Positions 1 through 8,092 of a stretch of DNA of 64,000 bases are shown piece by piece. Each line of letters starts with the position of its first letter. Position 1 is the first letter of the stretch. The DNA is taken from assembly GCA_964622545.1 (NCBI GenBank), contig CAZUQM010000036.1:9503-73502 (forward strand). The letters run 5' to 3'. A program made the translations under genes and the position numbers. The notes beneath the pieces were generated by a model that worked only from the letters and a program-made list of their open reading frames with translations, made no database searches and was not told the DNA's origin. This DNA comes from JAFGLZ01 sp964622545. GTDB lineage: Bacteria; Planctomycetota; Phycisphaerae; UBA1845; JAFGLZ01.

Positions 1-302
1 GGAATCACCTTGATGCGATTGACGACGCTCTTGACGCCTTTGACCGTCTCGGCCAGTCGTGTGGCCCGGTCCTTGGCCAGGATGCTGTCCACCGTGCCGG
101 TCAGACGCACAATCCCGGAATCGGTCTTGACGTCTATCTCGTTCAGCGGCACGGCCTGGTCGAAGAGGAACTCGTCCTCGATCTCATCCGTGATCTGCCT
201 ATCCGTGATCGGCTTGTCCGCCGCATGGATCGGCGCGGCCACACCTATCAGCGCCACCAACGACGCACTTACAAGAACTCTCTTGATGGTCTCGGTATAC
301 AT
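1..302 (-). CDS. BON-domain exported protein, C-terminus beyond the window edge
   Basis: Partial gene: the reading frame begins at the ATG complementary to 300-302 and runs off the left edge. The N-terminus is a signal peptide (basic start, hydrophobic core, AxA-type cleavage near residue 28). It is followed by the beginning of a BON domain with the usual order: an acidic helix, a strand of the type DIVRLTGTV-like, then AxxLAETVKGVKSVVNxI. BON domains bind membranes or lipids and are found on envelope-stress proteins such as OsmY. The BON unit closely resembles the first repeat of the six-BON protein at 10418-11956, so the two are probably paralogues. Two direct copies of a 12-bp sequence lie upstream at 406-417 and 445-456. 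The role in envelope stress is inferred from the family. Confidence 0.75.
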   Translation of the reverse strand, partial: MYTETIKRVLVSASLVALIGVAAPIHAADKPITDRQITDEIEDEFLFDQAVPLNEIDVKTDSGIVRLTGTVDSILAKDRATRLAETVKGVKSVVNRIKVI

Positions 303-405
303 GCTCTGCTCCTTCGTTCTATGGTCTACCTTACTCGTCTCTTCTCGATCAGGTGTTTCATGGCTGGGAACTGCCTAGATCCGTGGAATCCGTACCACCT
401 CCTTC

Positions 406-456
406 ACAGTGTGCATTGTTGGTTGGTCGCGTCATCATGTGTTTACAGTGTGCATT
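406..456. repeat. pair of 12-bp direct repeats upstream of the BON gene
   Basis: The sequence ACAGTGTGCATT occurs at 406-417 and again at 445-456, 39 bp apart, about four helical turns. It lies in the short gap between the BON gene start (302) and the cytochrome stop (495). The position, upstream of the minus-strand BON gene, fits a pair of activator or repressor sites, but no regulator is known and function is inference. Confidence 0.35.
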
Positions 457-494
457 CGCGATGGTTCGATCGCGCTCTCACACACTACACACCT

Positions 495-1904
495 CTAGAG
501 ACAGCGCAGAAACGCCACCAGGGCCTTCTTCTCTTCCTCCGTCAGCTTCAGTCTGGTGACGAGGTTGAAGAACTCCACCGTGTCCTCAAGCGTCAACAGA
601 CGTCCGTCGTGGTGATAGGGAGGCGAGTCCTTGATCCCACGCAACGTGAACGTCTTGATCGCCCCGTCCGGTGTCTGGTAATGGTTGTGCACCGTCTTCG
701 GCTCATAGAACCGCTCCAGATGCAGATCGTGCATCTTGTCGTCGAGATAGAATGGAGCGGGGTGGCACGCGCCGCATGCCGCCTTGCCGAAGAAGATCTT
801 CTCGCCCTTGAGCTCCATCGGCGTGGCCTTGGCCGGATCCAGTCGCCCGAACTCGTTCAGCTTGGGCGCGGGCGGGAAGTCGAAGAGGTTCTGCATCTGC
901 GCCATCATGGCCACCTGGCTCGCCCGATCGGGCAGGTTCACGCCCTTCTTCGCGGCGATCACGTGGTCGCCGTCGAAGTAGGCCGTCCGCTGCTCGAATT
1001 CGGTGAAGTCCTCGATCGATCGCAGAGACCGCTTCGAGCCGTGGATCTGCTGGTTGAACATCCCGCGCAGGCTCACCGTGTCGAGCCGCATCCGTGCCGC
1101 TTGCGGTCGCGTATCCGGGTTCAGGTGAAACGCCGCATTCGTGTGCCCGTTCACGTGGCAGTCCAGACAGCTCACACCGAGCGACGGCTCTTCAGACTTG
1201 CGGTCTTCCGTCTGGTTAAACTGCTGTTGCGGGAACGGGGTGAGCAGCAGACGCATCCCCTCCATCTGCACGGGCGTGAGAATCCCCTTGAAAATCTCAT
1301 AGTAGTTCTTGATGGACAGCATCTTGCCCTGTGAGACGTCTCCCAGATCGGGACGGGTCGTCAGGAAGATCGGCGGCGGGAACTCCGGCGTCAGGTGGTC
1401 GGGAAGGTCGAAGTCCACGTCAAAACGCTCGAGGCTGCGCCTCTCCAGCCTCTGGATCTCGTCGATCTGGTTCTGCGGGAAGACCTGACCGCCTGTCTCG
1501 TGCTTGGCATGCGGCAGCGGGCGGAAGCCCATCGGGAAGAGGTCCTTCTTCTTGATCTCCGCCGGGGTCATCTCGGCCAGTTGCTGCCACGTGACGCCCG
1601 CGGGCAGTTTGACACGGACGCCTTGCTGCACGGGCTTGCGGCCCGCGGACATCATCACGTCCGACGCGTCGTCCCGCAGATCGTACCGCATCGCCAGCAG
1701 CTTGAGCTGCTCCTTCATGACGTCCGCCTTGTCGGCCTTGTCCTTCTTGTAGACCGTCTGGAAGTCGCCCTTGACCGTCTCCATGTAGGTCTGCCGCTTG
1801 CCCCCGAGCTCCGCCGCGTAGGTCAGTCCGATCGCGAGCAGGGATGCGGCGCCGGCGGCAATCAACCAGGTGCCGCGTCCGTACCGTCGTGTGTTGGCGT
1901 TCAT
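495..1904 (-). CDS. dihaem cytochrome c, cytochrome-c-peroxidase/MauG-like
   Basis: Encodes 469 residues from the ATG at 1904, chosen because AAAGG sits 9 nt upstream; a longer in-frame start at 1994 has no such site. Residues about 10-31 form a membrane anchor or signal segment. Two CxxCH haem-attachment motifs are visible (C246/C249/H250 and C377/C380/H381), matching the dihaem cytochrome c peroxidase/MauG group. The likely site is the periplasm, moving electrons to peroxide or another acceptor. The region before the first haem (about 200 residues) is longer than in classical CcpA enzymes and contains no recognised domain. The gene stands alone between a BON gene and a DUF1328 gene, in keeping with an oxidative-stress role. 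The exact substrate cannot be told from sequence. Confidence 0.8.
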   Translation of the reverse strand: MNANTRRYGRGTWLIAAGAASLLAIGLTYAAELGGKRQTYMETVKGDFQTVYKKDKADKADVMKEQLKLLAMRYDLRDDASDVMMSAGRKPVQQGVRVKLPAGVTWQQLAEMTPAEIKKKDLFPMGFRPLPHAKHETGGQVFPQNQIDEIQRLERRSLERFDVDFDLPDHLTPEFPPPIFLTTRPDLGDVSQGKMLSIKNYYEIFKGILTPVQMEGMRLLLTPFPQQQFNQTEDRKSEEPSLGVSCLDCHVNGHTNAAFHLNPDTRPQAARMRLDTVSLRGMFNQQIHGSKRSLRSIEDFTEFEQRTAYFDGDHVIAAKKGVNLPDRASQVAMMAQMQNLFDFPPAPKLNEFGRLDPAKATPMELKGEKIFFGKAACGACHPAPFYLDDKMHDLHLERFYEPKTVHNHYQTPDGAIKTFTLRGIKDSPPYHHDGRLLTLEDTVEFFNLVTRLKLTEEEKKALVAFLRCL

Positions 1905-2023
1905 GCTTGTCATCCTTTCCATGTGATAACGTTGTGTTGGTGTCCTGTGATCACGAGGTCGTTCGTCGATAAAGGGCTCGCCATGGCGCCCCACGCCGGA
2001 CGATCCGAACCGCCCGCGGTCCC

Positions 2024-2203
2024 TTACGGCGGCGGTGACCGACGCCCCGCCAGCAACGCGGCCACCAGCACCGCTAGGAACATCACCAGAAAGATGGCGA
2101 AGAGGACCTTGGCGATCAGCGCGGCGCTCGCCGCGATGCCGGTGAAGCCGAAGAGCGCGGCGATCAGCGCGATGACCAGAAACGCGAATGCCCAGTACAA
2201 CAT
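2024..2203 (-). CDS. DUF1328 small membrane protein
   Basis: A 59-residue protein beginning MLYWAF with two hydrophobic segments (about residues 3-20 and 28-52) around the glycine-rich turn FGFTGIAASAA, and a short basic/proline tail. These are the hallmarks of the DUF1328 (YtjA-like) family of tiny inner-membrane proteins. The start has GGAGGT directly upstream. A paralogue lies at 17230-17412 and shares the LFGFTGIAA core. Family members are often stress-induced but have no assigned biochemical function. A promoter-like element lies about 70 nt upstream at 2274-2296. Confidence 0.85.
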   Translation of the reverse strand: MLYWAFAFLVIALIAALFGFTGIAASAALIAKVLFAIFLVMFLAVLVAALLAGRRSPPP

Positions 2204-2832
2204 ACCTCCGCTCCCTGTGATGCCGTCGGCGTCATGGTGTCCCTACGGCCTTCACCAAACCGATACCGCCGGCGCTTTAGACGGGCATAAGTTTCTACTT
2301 AAAGGCTTCTCATCTGCCGTGAGTTAGCCACGCGTCCGGTGACTCTCACACCGCATCGACCGCCTCGCGGCGGATTGGTCGGCGTCTCGCGCTCAACCGA
2401 GACTGTCGTCGCAATGACGTGGTGGCATGGTTGCCACGGTCGCAATGGGCTGGATCCCGTGGGCGGACCATCGCCCACAAAGCATGTGAGATGAAGAGTC
2501 CTTAATGCACTCTGCGTTCGCCAGAATGGCTTCTGCCGTGCTCAGACGAACCCATACAGTCCGTACGAATGGGAGCGACACGTCAGAGCGCGCCTTGACG
2601 CTCGCATGGGTGATGGCATGAGGCCATGCACCGAATGGGATTTGTGTCGACATAGCTACCTCGTCGTTGTATCCTACAGACACAGGGCCGAGTCTCCATG
2701 CTGATCTCAGGTGCAAGGAAAAACGCCTGAGGCGAATCCAACTCCTCAGGCGTGCCTCCACCACCTGCTGCCCCGACACCGGCCCGCTCCGGGCAGACTT
2801 GGCTCGGTAGCTCCACCACGCAGAGAGGTCCT
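2204..2832. other. intergenic region without a convincing gene
   Basis: 629 bases between the divergently read DUF1328 gene and the response regulator. It must carry both promoters. It contains a GC hairpin (CCGCC-TCGC-GGCGG, near 2361-2374) and a promoter-like element at 2274-2296. A 128-codon minus-strand frame (2393-2779) is present but has no good ribosome site and no coding character; it looks like translated intergenic repeat. No tRNA or other RNA gene was recognised. Confidence 0.5.
2274..2296 (-). promoter_or_regulatory. promoter-like element shared with the six-BON gene
   Basis: Read on the minus strand, this 23-mer agrees at 16 of 23 positions with the stretch at 12083-12105 upstream of the six-BON gene, including a common CTAA followed by GC, and a GAA block about 15 nt before it. 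Both lie 70-130 nt ahead of small or stress-type envelope genes. It could be an alternative-sigma promoter, possibly for the ECF factor at 6616-7320. The alignment was done by eye and function is inference. Confidence 0.3.
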
Positions 2833-3522
2833 ATGCCGATGCGCACGCTCGTCATCGAAGACAACCCCAAAGTGGCCGAGATGATCGGCCGTAGCCTGGA
2901 GGAACAGGGCTATCAGGTGGACATCTGCCACGAGGGCTTCGCCGGTGAGGCCAAGGCCGCCAGCGGCTCTTACGGGGCGATCGTCCTCGACTTGATGCTC
3001 CCCGACAAGGACGGCATCCACGTGTGTCGGCACCTGCGCAGGCGGGGCATCGAGACGCCCATCCTCATGCTGACGGCCCTGTCCAGGACGCAAGACAAGG
3101 TCCTCGGATTGGACGCCGGTGCCGACGACTACCTCACCAAGCCCTTCGAGTACGACGAACTCGTCGCACGGGTGCGAGCACTCCTTCGACGAGGGCAGGC
3201 CTCGGAAGCGACGACCTTGACATACGCCGACCTCGAGCTCGACCTGCTGCGTCGCACGGCCAAGCGCGGTGAGCTGAGCATCTCCCTGACGCCGAAGGAA
3301 TTCGCCTTGTTGGAGTACCTGGTCCGCAACCCGAACCGCGTGCTCAGCCGGACGGCCATCGCCGAGCAGGTCTGGGACCTCGACATCGGCACCGAAAGCA
3401 ATGTCATCGACGTGTACGTCTCGACGTTGCGGGGCAAGATCGACAAGCCGTTCGACACGACATTGATCCACACGGTCGTGGGAACCGGGTACGTACTTAG
3501 CGCCGACGGCCCGCCCGTCTAA
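2833..3522 (+). CDS. OmpR/PhoB-family response regulator
   Basis: 229 residues, starting at the ATG preceded by GAGAGG. Residues 4-120 form the receiver domain with acidic pocket E9/D10, phospho-acceptor D53 (IVLDLMLPD), T81 and K103 (LTKPF). Residues about 130-225 form a winged-helix DNA-binding domain with the usual LTPKEFALLEYLVRNP and VDVYVSTLRGKID elements. The partner kinase starts 28 bp downstream on the same strand, so the two form a two-component system. The input signal is unknown. The family is commonly encoded near copper or envelope stress genes, and the setting here fits an envelope role. Confidence 0.93.
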   Translation: MPMRTLVIEDNPKVAEMIGRSLEEQGYQVDICHEGFAGEAKAASGSYGAIVLDLMLPDKDGIHVCRHLRRRGIETPILMLTALSRTQDKVLGLDAGADDYLTKPFEYDELVARVRALLRRGQASEATTLTYADLELDLLRRTAKRGELSISLTPKEFALLEYLVRNPNRVLSRTAIAEQVWDLDIGTESNVIDVYVSTLRGKIDKPFDTTLIHTVVGTGYVLSADGPPV

Positions 3523-3550
3523 GCAGGTCGATCAGCTATTCGATAAGGAC

Positions 3551-4621
3551 ATGTCCGATCAACCTCAGCCTCCTCGCGTAGGATCCATCGCCCGCTACTC
3601 GCTGCTCATCGCATCGGCAAACGGCTTGGTCTGCGCCGTCGTGCTGTGGGGCCTCTATGACTGGGACGGTTGGATGACGCCGCTTCGGATCGTGGCCGCG
3701 GTGACCCTGCTTTCCTGGCCCGTGACGTCCGTGGCGCTCTCGATCGCGATCGGGCGCGCCATCGCACGGATCCGAGACGCTTCCGAGCAGGCCGAGCGTA
3801 TCGACCCGCCCCACCTCTCCCGGCGATTGGAGGTCCCGGAGGGCCCCGAAGAGGTCCGTGAGATGGTCATCACGGTCAACGGCATGTTGGACAAGGTCGA
3901 AGCGGCGTTCGAGGCACACACCCGATTCATCGGCAACGTATCCCACGAGCTCAAGACCCCCTTGACGTACCTGCTCAGCCAAACGCAGCTCGCCAGACGG
4001 GGGTCTCACTCGGCCGAGAGCTTCGACCGCTATCTGGACAACATGGAGACCGAGCTTCGGCGCATGAAAGAGACCATCGACGGCCTGCTCACGCTCGCGC
4101 GGGCGCGGGCGGGCCAAGAGGAGCTACACATCTCACGCATCTCCGTCAACGATGTGGTGCTCGATGCCGTGGAGCACTGTCAAGCGTTGGCCAGACATCG
4201 TGAGGTCCGCGTCGAACCGATGCTGCTGCACGCCGACGACGAGGGGAGCACGCCGCTGCTCGAGGGCGATCCCGACCTGCTGGCGGTGATGCTCGAGAAC
4301 CTGATCCGCAACGCGATTCAACACTCGCCTCTGGAGGGCAAGGTGTCCGTCTCGCTCGCCGCCGAAGACGGTCAGGCGAGCATCGCCGTCCGCGATCACG
4401 GGCCGGGCATCCCTCCTCGCGCCCTGCCGCACCTCTTCGATGCGTACTACCAGGCCCATCCGGGAGAGAACGCCAAAGGCCTCTCCCGCAGGATCGGCCT
4501 GGGCTTGGCCATCTCCCGCGCGATCGCCCGCATGCACGAGGGCGACGTCTCAGCGGAAAACCATCCTCACGGCGGCGCCCTCCTTCGGATCCATTTGCCT
4601 CTCGCAGCCTCGACGGCATAG
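3551..4621 (+). CDS. sensor histidine kinase, partner of the adjacent regulator
   Basis: 356 residues. Two membrane helices (about 16-36 and 45-66) are separated by a very short loop, so the protein lacks a real periplasmic sensing domain and probably senses in the membrane. A HAMP-like linker follows (about 67-118). The H-box GNVSHELKTPL places the phosphorylated histidine at H132. The ATPase domain shows the N-box (NLIRNAIQH), the G1 box (DHGPGIPP) and the G2 box (GLGLAISRAI). The gene lies 28 bp after the regulator and is certainly co-transcribed with it. The ligand is not deducible. Confidence 0.92.
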   Translation: MSDQPQPPRVGSIARYSLLIASANGLVCAVVLWGLYDWDGWMTPLRIVAAVTLLSWPVTSVALSIAIGRAIARIRDASEQAERIDPPHLSRRLEVPEGPEEVREMVITVNGMLDKVEAAFEAHTRFIGNVSHELKTPLTYLLSQTQLARRGSHSAESFDRYLDNMETELRRMKETIDGLLTLARARAGQEELHISRISVNDVVLDAVEHCQALARHREVRVEPMLLHADDEGSTPLLEGDPDLLAVMLENLIRNAIQHSPLEGKVSVSLAAEDGQASIAVRDHGPGIPPRALPHLFDAYYQAHPGENAKGLSRRIGLGLAISRAIARMHEGDVSAENHPHGGALLRIHLPLAASTA

Positions 4622-4716
4622 GGATTAAAGCGGCCTCATCCCCTTCTGAGGTGTTGCTTAACCGGCCGTGCCAGGTTGATAAGAACGCCGGACGATCCTA
4701 AGGGGGTTTTACGAAC

Positions 4717-5115
4717 ATGACGCCACATGACACGCCAATCCAGGCTATCGGAAGTGTCAGCCTCAGGGTCCGAGATCTGGAAGAAAGCCTGGCCTTCTAC
4801 GCCGACTTCCTCGGATTGAAGGTGCTTCGTCCCGATCCGGACAACCCAAAGCGATGCATCTGCCGGTGCCCGGAAGACGAGACGAACCACGACTCGATCG
4901 TGCTGGTCGAGGGATCCTCACCGAGAGACTTCGTTCCGTCACAGAACTTCAGCCTCGAGGTACCGCGGGAGCAAGACGTCGAGAAGGTCTTCCGGGCGGC
5001 CAAGCAATGCGGTATCCCCGCCACGGCGCCCCGCTGCCACGACGATGCCTATCAGACCTTCCTGTTCGATCCCGACGGCTACAAGGTCGGCGTGATGAGC
5101 AGGAACTCGGCATAA
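4717..5115 (+). CDS. VOC (glyoxalase/dioxygenase fold) protein with degenerate metal site
   Basis: 132 residues forming one vicinal-oxygen-chelate module: an N-terminal strand (GSVSLRVRDLEESLAFYADFLGLKV) and a C-terminal half ending FLFDPDGYKVGVM. In metal-dependent members the first strand carries a His and the last a Glu; here these positions appear to be Ser (S14-S16 region) and Gly/Val. Metal binding through the usual set is therefore doubtful. AAGGGGG lies about 10 nt before the ATG. The gene sits between the two-component system and the ferritin-like gene with its own spacing. It could be a ligand-binding or resistance protein rather than an enzyme. Confidence 0.75.
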   Translation: MTPHDTPIQAIGSVSLRVRDLEESLAFYADFLGLKVLRPDPDNPKRCICRCPEDETNHDSIVLVEGSSPRDFVPSQNFSLEVPREQDVEKVFRAAKQCGIPATAPRCHDDAYQTFLFDPDGYKVGVMSRNSA

Positions 5116-5308
5116 GCACCGTGCACGGGAGCCCCGGCGACTCATTGTGCAAGGTTGGCCGGCAAGCGTCCAGACTGACCTCCAGCGTCGGCCCCGGAAG
5201 AATCGACGGGAACACGATGCACGACTTGGAAGCGCTGGGAACACGCGTTACCCTTGAGAAGTCGTCTGTTCACTTGATGAGCGTCTCAACCAGGAGGATC
5301 TTTCTACC

Positions 5309-5608
5309 ATGACGAGCGCCTACCACGAGCCCGTGTCCGAGCTGTCGGACGAAACCCGTGACGTGCACCGAGCGCTACGCTCTTTGATCGAGGAACTGGA
5401 GGCCGTCGACTGGTACCACCAGCGGGCCCAGGCCGCGACGGACGACGAACTCCGCAGCATCGTCATCCACAACCGGGACGAGGAGATCGAGCACGCGGCC
5501 ATGGCGATGGAATGGCTCCGTCGCAAAATGCCCGAGTTCGATGAGCAGCTCAAGACCTACCTCTTCACGGAGGGACCCATCACGGAGATCGAGGAAGGCG
5601 AGCACTGA
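5309..5608 (+). CDS. encapsulated-ferritin (EncFtn)-like protein without cargo tag
   Basis: 99 residues with the EncFtn signature: EELEAVDWYHQR, HNRDEEIEHAAM and TYLFTEGPIT. Aligned by eye to my memory of the Rhodospirillum rubrum protein, the ferroxidase-centre ligands correspond to E29, E59 and H62, with the entry-site residues E28, E31 and W35 also kept. AGGAGG precedes the ATG by about 11 nt. Known EncFtn proteins oxidise Fe(II) at subunit interfaces of an annular decamer and are packed into encapsulin shells through a C-terminal LGIGSL-type peptide. This protein stops at IEEGEH and has no such tail. No encapsulin gene lies on either side: the next gene is convergent and ends 26 bp away. 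It may work free in the cytosol or with a shell encoded elsewhere. Confidence 0.88.
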   Translation: MTSAYHEPVSELSDETRDVHRALRSLIEELEAVDWYHQRAQAATDDELRSIVIHNRDEEIEHAAMAMEWLRRKMPEFDEQLKTYLFTEGPITEIEEGEH

Positions 5609-5633
5609 TGCGACTCCGTGGGACGGTACCGGC

Positions 5634-6410
5634 CTACGCCTCCGCGGAGCCCTTCGTCTCGGTCGTAACCCAACCTTGCGGTCGCCCATAGTAGTCAAGC
5701 AGCTTCAGGGCGTCCTCGGCGTTCACGGGCTGGGACGGATCGTACGGCGGCGCGTCCTTGATCTTGTCGCTGGGCAGATCGAAGCGGACCTTGCGGGTGT
5801 CCCAACTGACACCCACGACCCAATCCGGCGACAGGATGACGTGCTTGCCGGGCAGCCAGTTCCGCGTGTCGATGACCATGAAGCGGACCACCCAGTCCTT
5901 CTCGTCGACGACGAAGTCGTCGACGTGGCCGATGTCGTCGTCGTGGGCCTGAACGCGGTAGCCCATCAGCTCCACGGCGCTTCTGAGATGAACCTCACCC
6001 TCCTCCGAGGCTCCGGCCCCCGCCTCATCGGCCGGTATCGCGCCCGCGGTCGTCACGTAGCCGGCGCCCGTGCCGGGGCCCGTCGGGGTCCAGTAGGCTG
6101 GCCAACCGTAGTAGCCGATGATGCGTTCCTCGTTGCGCCGGCTGACGGGCTTGTCCTCCTCGATCGCGGGGCTCTCCTCGATCTGCTTGCAGGTCAGCTT
6201 GACGTGCAGCACCTGGTTCTGCCAGTCGGGCTCGCCCAGGGACTCCGGCGACAGGATGACCAATCGCCCCGGCAACCACGTGCCGGTGTCGGCCACCAGA
6301 TAGCGCAAGGTCCAGTCGCGGTCGTCCAACAGCAGATCCTCGACCTGTCCGATGTCGCCGTCGCTCGCGGCGAGGCCGTACCCACGAAAACCCTTGAAGC
6401 TGCGAAGCAT
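5634..6410 (-). CDS. double PRC-barrel domain protein (copy A)
   Basis: 258 residues from the ATG at 6410, which begins MLRSFKGFRGY like the start of its paralogue at 8092; the longer frame to 6509 lacks a ribosome site. Two PRC-barrel units (about residues 5-75 and 135-205) each carry the pattern DIGxVxDxxxDxxDWxxRxxVxDTxxWLPGxxVxLSP. After each unit comes a short YYGWPxYW/YYGRPQGW-type aromatic motif. PRC barrels occur in RimM and photosynthetic reaction-centre H subunits and act as protein-protein or RNA-association modules; stand-alone tandem versions are common in stress islands and have no known reaction. It is the last gene of a minus-strand set: PRC copy B, ECF sigma factor, PRC copy A. 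Confidence 0.85.
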   Translation of the reverse strand: MLRSFKGFRGYGLAASDGDIGQVEDLLLDDRDWTLRYLVADTGTWLPGRLVILSPESLGEPDWQNQVLHVKLTCKQIEESPAIEEDKPVSRRNEERIIGYYGWPAYWTPTGPGTGAGYVTTAGAIPADEAGAGASEEGEVHLRSAVELMGYRVQAHDDDIGHVDDFVVDEKDWVVRFMVIDTRNWLPGKHVILSPDWVVGVSWDTRKVRFDLPSDKIKDAPPYDPSQPVNAEDALKLLDYYGRPQGWVTTETKGSAEA

Positions 6411-6615
6411 GGTATCACTCTCCTCGGTAACGTCGCCGACGTCTCGGGCCCGTCCCGCCAAGGTGCGGTCGAGTCGAGGGCGGATCGTGATCGGCGCAGG
6501 AGCCCACAAGACCTCGACGTCGCGGTCCCGCCGACAATCCGGCCGCGACGCCGCAGGATCCCGCCCTCGGAGCGTTGCTCGGCTCCACGACCGGCGTCGC
6601 CGCGGTATGGGCCGG

Positions 6616-7320
6616 CTAAGCTAGATGACTGCGGAGCCGCTCGCGGGCCTTGTGCAGCTTCGACCCGGCGGTCCCCTTGCTCATGCCAAGCTCGTCGGCG
6701 ATCTCCTCGTACGTCAGACCGTCGTAGTAGCGCAGCTCGACCATCTCCCGCATCCTGGGGGGCAGGTCCTCGATCGCCGAACGCACGTCCATGCGCCGGC
6801 TCGGGTCCTCCGTGTGGGTGACCGGCTTGCTGATCTCCTCCACGGCGTCGTCGAAGATGCGCTTCCTCCGACGTTTGCGTCGAAGCTTCTGGAGCGCTTC
6901 GTTGACGGCCACGCGATGGATCCAGGTTCCCAAGGCCGAGTCGCCGCGGAAATCGCCGATCCGGGACAAGACCCGCATGAACGCGTCCTGCAGGAGGTCT
7001 TCCGCCTCCTCGCGGTCGCCGGTCATCCTGATCATCAACGAGAGGACCCGGCTGCGGTAGAGCTCGAACATGCGACGTTGGGCCTGGTGGTAGCCCTTGA
7101 CGCAGGCCTTGACGAGCCTCATCTCCTCACAGCGCTCGGCATTGGGGCACTCCTCGCACGTCCGCCCCTCCTCGTCGCAACCGACCTGCTCAGGAGCCTT
7201 GGTCTTGCTTCCGTTTCCGTTGCCTTTCATCCTGTGCCTGGCACGTCTCCGATCCAGCCGTGGGTGAGGACGGTGGTGTCTTTTCCTTCGTCTTTGGCGA
7301 AGCGTCGTCCGGGTGGCCAT
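6616..7320 (-). CDS. ECF sigma factor with cysteine-rich N-terminal motif
   Basis: 234 residues if read from the ATG at 7320, which has GGAGG 9 nt upstream overlapping the stop region of the preceding PRC gene; an internal ATG at 7230 is the alternative and would remove an arginine-rich 30-residue leader. Region 2 (MFELYRSRVLSLMIRMTGDREEAEDLLQDAFMRV) and region 4 (LPPRMREMVELRYYDGLTYEEIADELGMS) are typical ECF sigma-70 elements. Ahead of region 2 is a C-x6-C-x2-C-x5-C cluster that could bind zinc or an Fe-S cluster and so sense redox or metal state. No anti-sigma gene is adjacent. It sits between two PRC-barrel genes in one orientation, 17 bp after copy B, so translation is probably coupled. 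Confidence 0.88.
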   Translation of the reverse strand: MATRTTLRQRRRKRHHRPHPRLDRRRARHRMKGNGNGSKTKAPEQVGCDEEGRTCEECPNAERCEEMRLVKACVKGYHQAQRRMFELYRSRVLSLMIRMTGDREEAEDLLQDAFMRVLSRIGDFRGDSALGTWIHRVAVNEALQKLRRKRRRKRIFDDAVEEISKPVTHTEDPSRRMDVRSAIEDLPPRMREMVELRYYDGLTYEEIADELGMSKGTAGSKLHKARERLRSHLA

Positions 7321-7336
7321 GGGTCTATGCCTCCGT

Positions 7337-8092
7337 TCAGGCCCAGTAGTAGGGTCGTCCGTAGTAATCGTACAGTTGGGTCTCGTAGTCCTGATTGATC
7401 GGCTCGTTCGGGTCGTATCTCGGGCAGCTCTTGACGGTCGCGCGATCCAGCGCGACGTGCACGTTCGACTTGTCCCACCGCACCTCGTGAAACCAGGTCG
7501 GTGAGACGAGCACCTTCGGGCTCGGCAGCCAATTGCGCGTGTCCACCACGATGTAGCGAATGACCCAGTCGTCCTCGTCGATGATGAAGTCCTCGACGTG
7601 GCCGATGTCGCCGTCCTTCGCGGCGACGGAGTAGCCGCGCACCTCGCGGACGCTCCTGAGATGGGGGTCGCCCTGCTCCTTGGTCACGGTGGTCTCTTGG
7701 CGCGGCGCGCGCGATTCCTGGATCGCGGCGGCAGGCTCCGCTCCCATCGAGACACCGGGCAGCGGGTAGTCCCAGTAGGCGGGCCAGTCGAAATGCTCGA
7801 CGAGCCGCTTCTCTTCCTGCCGCGAAACCGGTTGATCCTCCGAGACCGGCGGGCTCTCCTCGACCTGCTGCTTGGTTAAGCTGACGGCAAGGGTGCTCGA
7901 GGCATAATCGGTGGCCGTCACGGCATGCGGTGAGAGCAGAACTCGACGACCCGGCAGCCACGTGCCCGTGTCCACGACCAGGTAGCGTATGACCCACGAG
8001 AAGTCGTCGAAGCAGAAGTCGTCGGCCTTGCCGATCTCGCCGTCTTGGGCCTGAATCGTGTATCCCTCTAGGGAACTCATGCTGCGAAGCAT
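7337..8092 (-). CDS. double PRC-barrel domain protein (copy B)
   Basis: 251 residues from the ATG at 8092, chosen because GAGGAGG lies 9 nt upstream. The architecture is the same as the protein at 5634-6410: two PRC-barrel units (about residues 5-75 and 135-205), each with the DIG..V.DF..D..DW..RY.VVDT..WLP core, and an aromatic YYGRPYYWA C-terminus. The two proteins are clear paralogues produced by duplication around the sigma-factor gene. It heads the minus-strand group and has a 5' region with an inverted repeat (8203-8223) and two CCTAAGG repeats, so regulation probably acts here. No enzymatic role is expected. Confidence 0.86.
   Translation of the reverse strand: MLRSMSSLEGYTIQAQDGEIGKADDFCFDDFSWVIRYLVVDTGTWLPGRRVLLSPHAVTATDYASSTLAVSLTKQQVEESPPVSEDQPVSRQEEKRLVEHFDWPAYWDYPLPGVSMGAEPAAAIQESRAPRQETTVTKEQGDPHLRSVREVRGYSVAAKDGDIGHVEDFIIDEDDWVIRYIVVDTRNWLPSPKVLVSPTWFHEVRWDKSNVHVALDRATVKSCPRYDPNEPINQDYETQLYDYYGRPYYWA

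Noticed and set aside
225..1334. A 369-codon plus-strand frame opposite the cytochrome gene
   Set aside because: Arg/Leu/His-rich shadow of the minus-strand dihaem cytochrome with no family likeness.
2393..2779. Minus-strand frame of 128 codons in the first large intergenic region
   Set aside because: No ribosome site; its end reads like translated interspersed repeat (PIATVATMPPRHCDDS), a common source of false hypothetical proteins.
5541..6821. 426-codon plus-strand frame over the first PRC-barrel gene
   Set aside because: Antisense shadow of the PRC-barrel and sigma-factor genes, without motifs.
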